A stretch of 64,000 nt of DNA, taken from positions 1,305,001 to 1,369,000 of the forward strand of contig NC_007761.1 of NCBI RefSeq assembly GCF_000092045.1, written 5' to 3'. The notes under the pieces were generated by a model, which was not told the origin of the DNA, did no database searches, and was given only the letters and a program-made list of their open reading frames with translations. Source of the stretch: Rhizobium etli CFN 42. GTDB lineage: Bacteria; Pseudomonadota; Alphaproteobacteria; Rhizobiales; Rhizobiaceae. A program made the translations under genes and the position numbers. Every line of letters starts with the position of its first letter. Positions within the stretch are counted from its first letter, which is position 1. Below, piece by piece: positions 63,258 to 64,000 of this stretch.

Positions 63258-64000
63258 CTACAGCAGGGTCCCGCTGAGGATCAGCAGCGCCACCGAGAAG
63301 TAGATGACGAGGCCGGTGACGTCGACCAGCGTGGCGACGAAGGGGGCCGAGGCGCTGGCCGGGTCGAGCCGGAGCTTCTGCAGCACGAACGGCAGCATCG
63401 AGCCGCAGATCGAGCCGAAGGTGACGATTCCGATCAGCGCGGCAAACACCGTGACGGCGACCATCAGCCAGTGCGGGCCGTAATCGTAGAGCCCGGCCGA
63501 CTGCCAGAAGATGATGCGGATGAAGCCGACAAGGCCGAGGATCGCGCCGAGCACGATGCCGGTCGGCAGTTCGCGGAAGAGCACCTTCCACCAGTCCGAA
63601 AGCTTCAGTTCGCCGAGCGCCAAGGCCCGGATGATCAGCGAGGTTGCCTGCGAACCGGAATTGCCGCCGGAGCTCATGATCAACGGGATGAACAGCGTCA
63701 GCACCACGGCCTTTTCCAGCTCGCCTTCGAAATGCTGCATGGCGCTTGCCGTCAGCATCTCGCCGAGGAACAGGGCGGCGAGCCAGCCGGCGCGCTTGCG
63801 GATCATGCCGGCGAAGCCGATCTTCATATAGGGCTGGCCGAGCGCCTCCATGCCGCCGAACCTCTGGGCCGCTTCCGTGGTGTCCGATATCATCGTGTCG
63901 ATCACGTCGTCGACCGTGACGATGCCGAGCACCTGCCCATGTTCGTCGATGACGGGCAAGGCGAGCAGATCATGCTTACGGATCAGCCGGGCCACGTCCT
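63258..64000 (-). CDS. mgtE: Magnesium transporter MgtE (5' end outside window)
   Basis: The C-terminal about 247 residues of MgtE; the gene runs past the window edge. The end of the second CBS domain is visible (RLIRKHDLLALPVIDEHGQV, LGIVTVDDVIDTM), followed by the transmembrane channel domain of five helices with the conserved GGNSGSQATSLIIRALALGE stretch and PFVATLVDVTGLVIYF. It imports Mg2+ under control of the CBS and N domains. Nothing appears disrupted in the visible part. Confidence 0.92.
   Translation of the reverse strand, partial: DVARLIRKHDLLALPVIDEHGQVLGIVTVDDVIDTMISDTTEAAQRFGGMEALGQPYMKIGFAGMIRKRAGWLAALFLGEMLTASAMQHFEGELEKAVVLTLFIPLIMSSGGNSGSQATSLIIRALALGELKLSDWWKVLFRELPTGIVLGAILGLVGFIRIIFWQSAGLYDYGPHWLMVAVTVFAALIGIVTFGSICGSMLPFVLQKLRLDPASASAPFVATLVDVTGLVIYFSVALLILSGTLL

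Overview
The window is about 64 kb of GC-rich, densely packed chromosomal DNA from an alphaproteobacterium of the Rhizobiales, most likely Rhizobium (R. leguminosarum/R. etli group). This rests on the gene content: a PleC-type kinase beside glnE, a feuN-feuP-feuQ cluster beside cycHJKL (ccmIEFH) and degP, an extra CIRCE-controlled groESL, and many small rhizobial-type hypothetical genes. No rRNA, tRNA, CRISPR array, prophage or intact insertion sequence was seen. The genes are nearly all chromosomal housekeeping, envelope and signalling genes, and the accessory signal is confined to short patches.

Layout. 1-5 kb: the 3' end of a DivJ-type histidine kinase, an overlapping membrane-anchored peptidoglycan-binding protein, a soluble chemoreceptor, a DUF1491 protein and a DUF2336 protein. 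5-10 kb: a gene-poor stretch with one small ORF, a DUF1214/DUF1254 pair, a class A penicillin-binding protein and a UPF0260 Cys-cluster protein. 10-13 kb: a divergent TetR/SDR pair around a clear palindromic operator, two small genes and a VOC protein. 13-18 kb: three small leftward genes divergent from groES-groEL, which carries a CIRCE element and is followed by two small genes, then an HtrA-like protein that has lost its catalytic triad. 18-27 kb: an AraC remnant, a MocR-type regulator, DUF983, a LysR/GST pair, a flavin-type oxidoreductase, a DUF1348/TetR operon with a perfect palindrome, a GH19 endolysin-like enzyme, a Dabb protein and an MFS transporter.

27-41.5 kb is the most coherent block: feuN-feuP-feuQ (osmosensing control of cyclic glucan export in the relatives), a lipoprotein, the haem-ligation operon ccmI-ccmE-ccmF-ccmH with ATGA overlaps, the periplasmic protease degP, a terminator, a second OmpR/EnvZ-like two-component pair, and glnE. 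A 357-bp MITE-like element with 33-bp terminal inverted repeats sits exactly between glnE and pleC and supplies the stop codon of both convergent genes.

41.8-64 kb: pleC, pepN, a DMT transporter, an unrecognised 343-aa protein, two small genes, a family 4 uracil-DNA glycosylase, a YegD-like Hsp70, an RND efflux operon, an APH-like phosphotransferase, a non-canonical SDR, ETF-ubiquinone oxidoreductase, an L,D-transpeptidase lipoprotein, a divergent EamA exporter/Lrp pair, a 32-bp perfect inverted repeat between convergent genes, and the 3' end of mgtE. The common theme is envelope maintenance and sensing: peptidoglycan enzymes, periplasmic protein quality control, cytochrome c assembly, three envelope-facing kinase systems and efflux. 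Regulatory sites are called by eye from inverted or direct repeats and are predictions.
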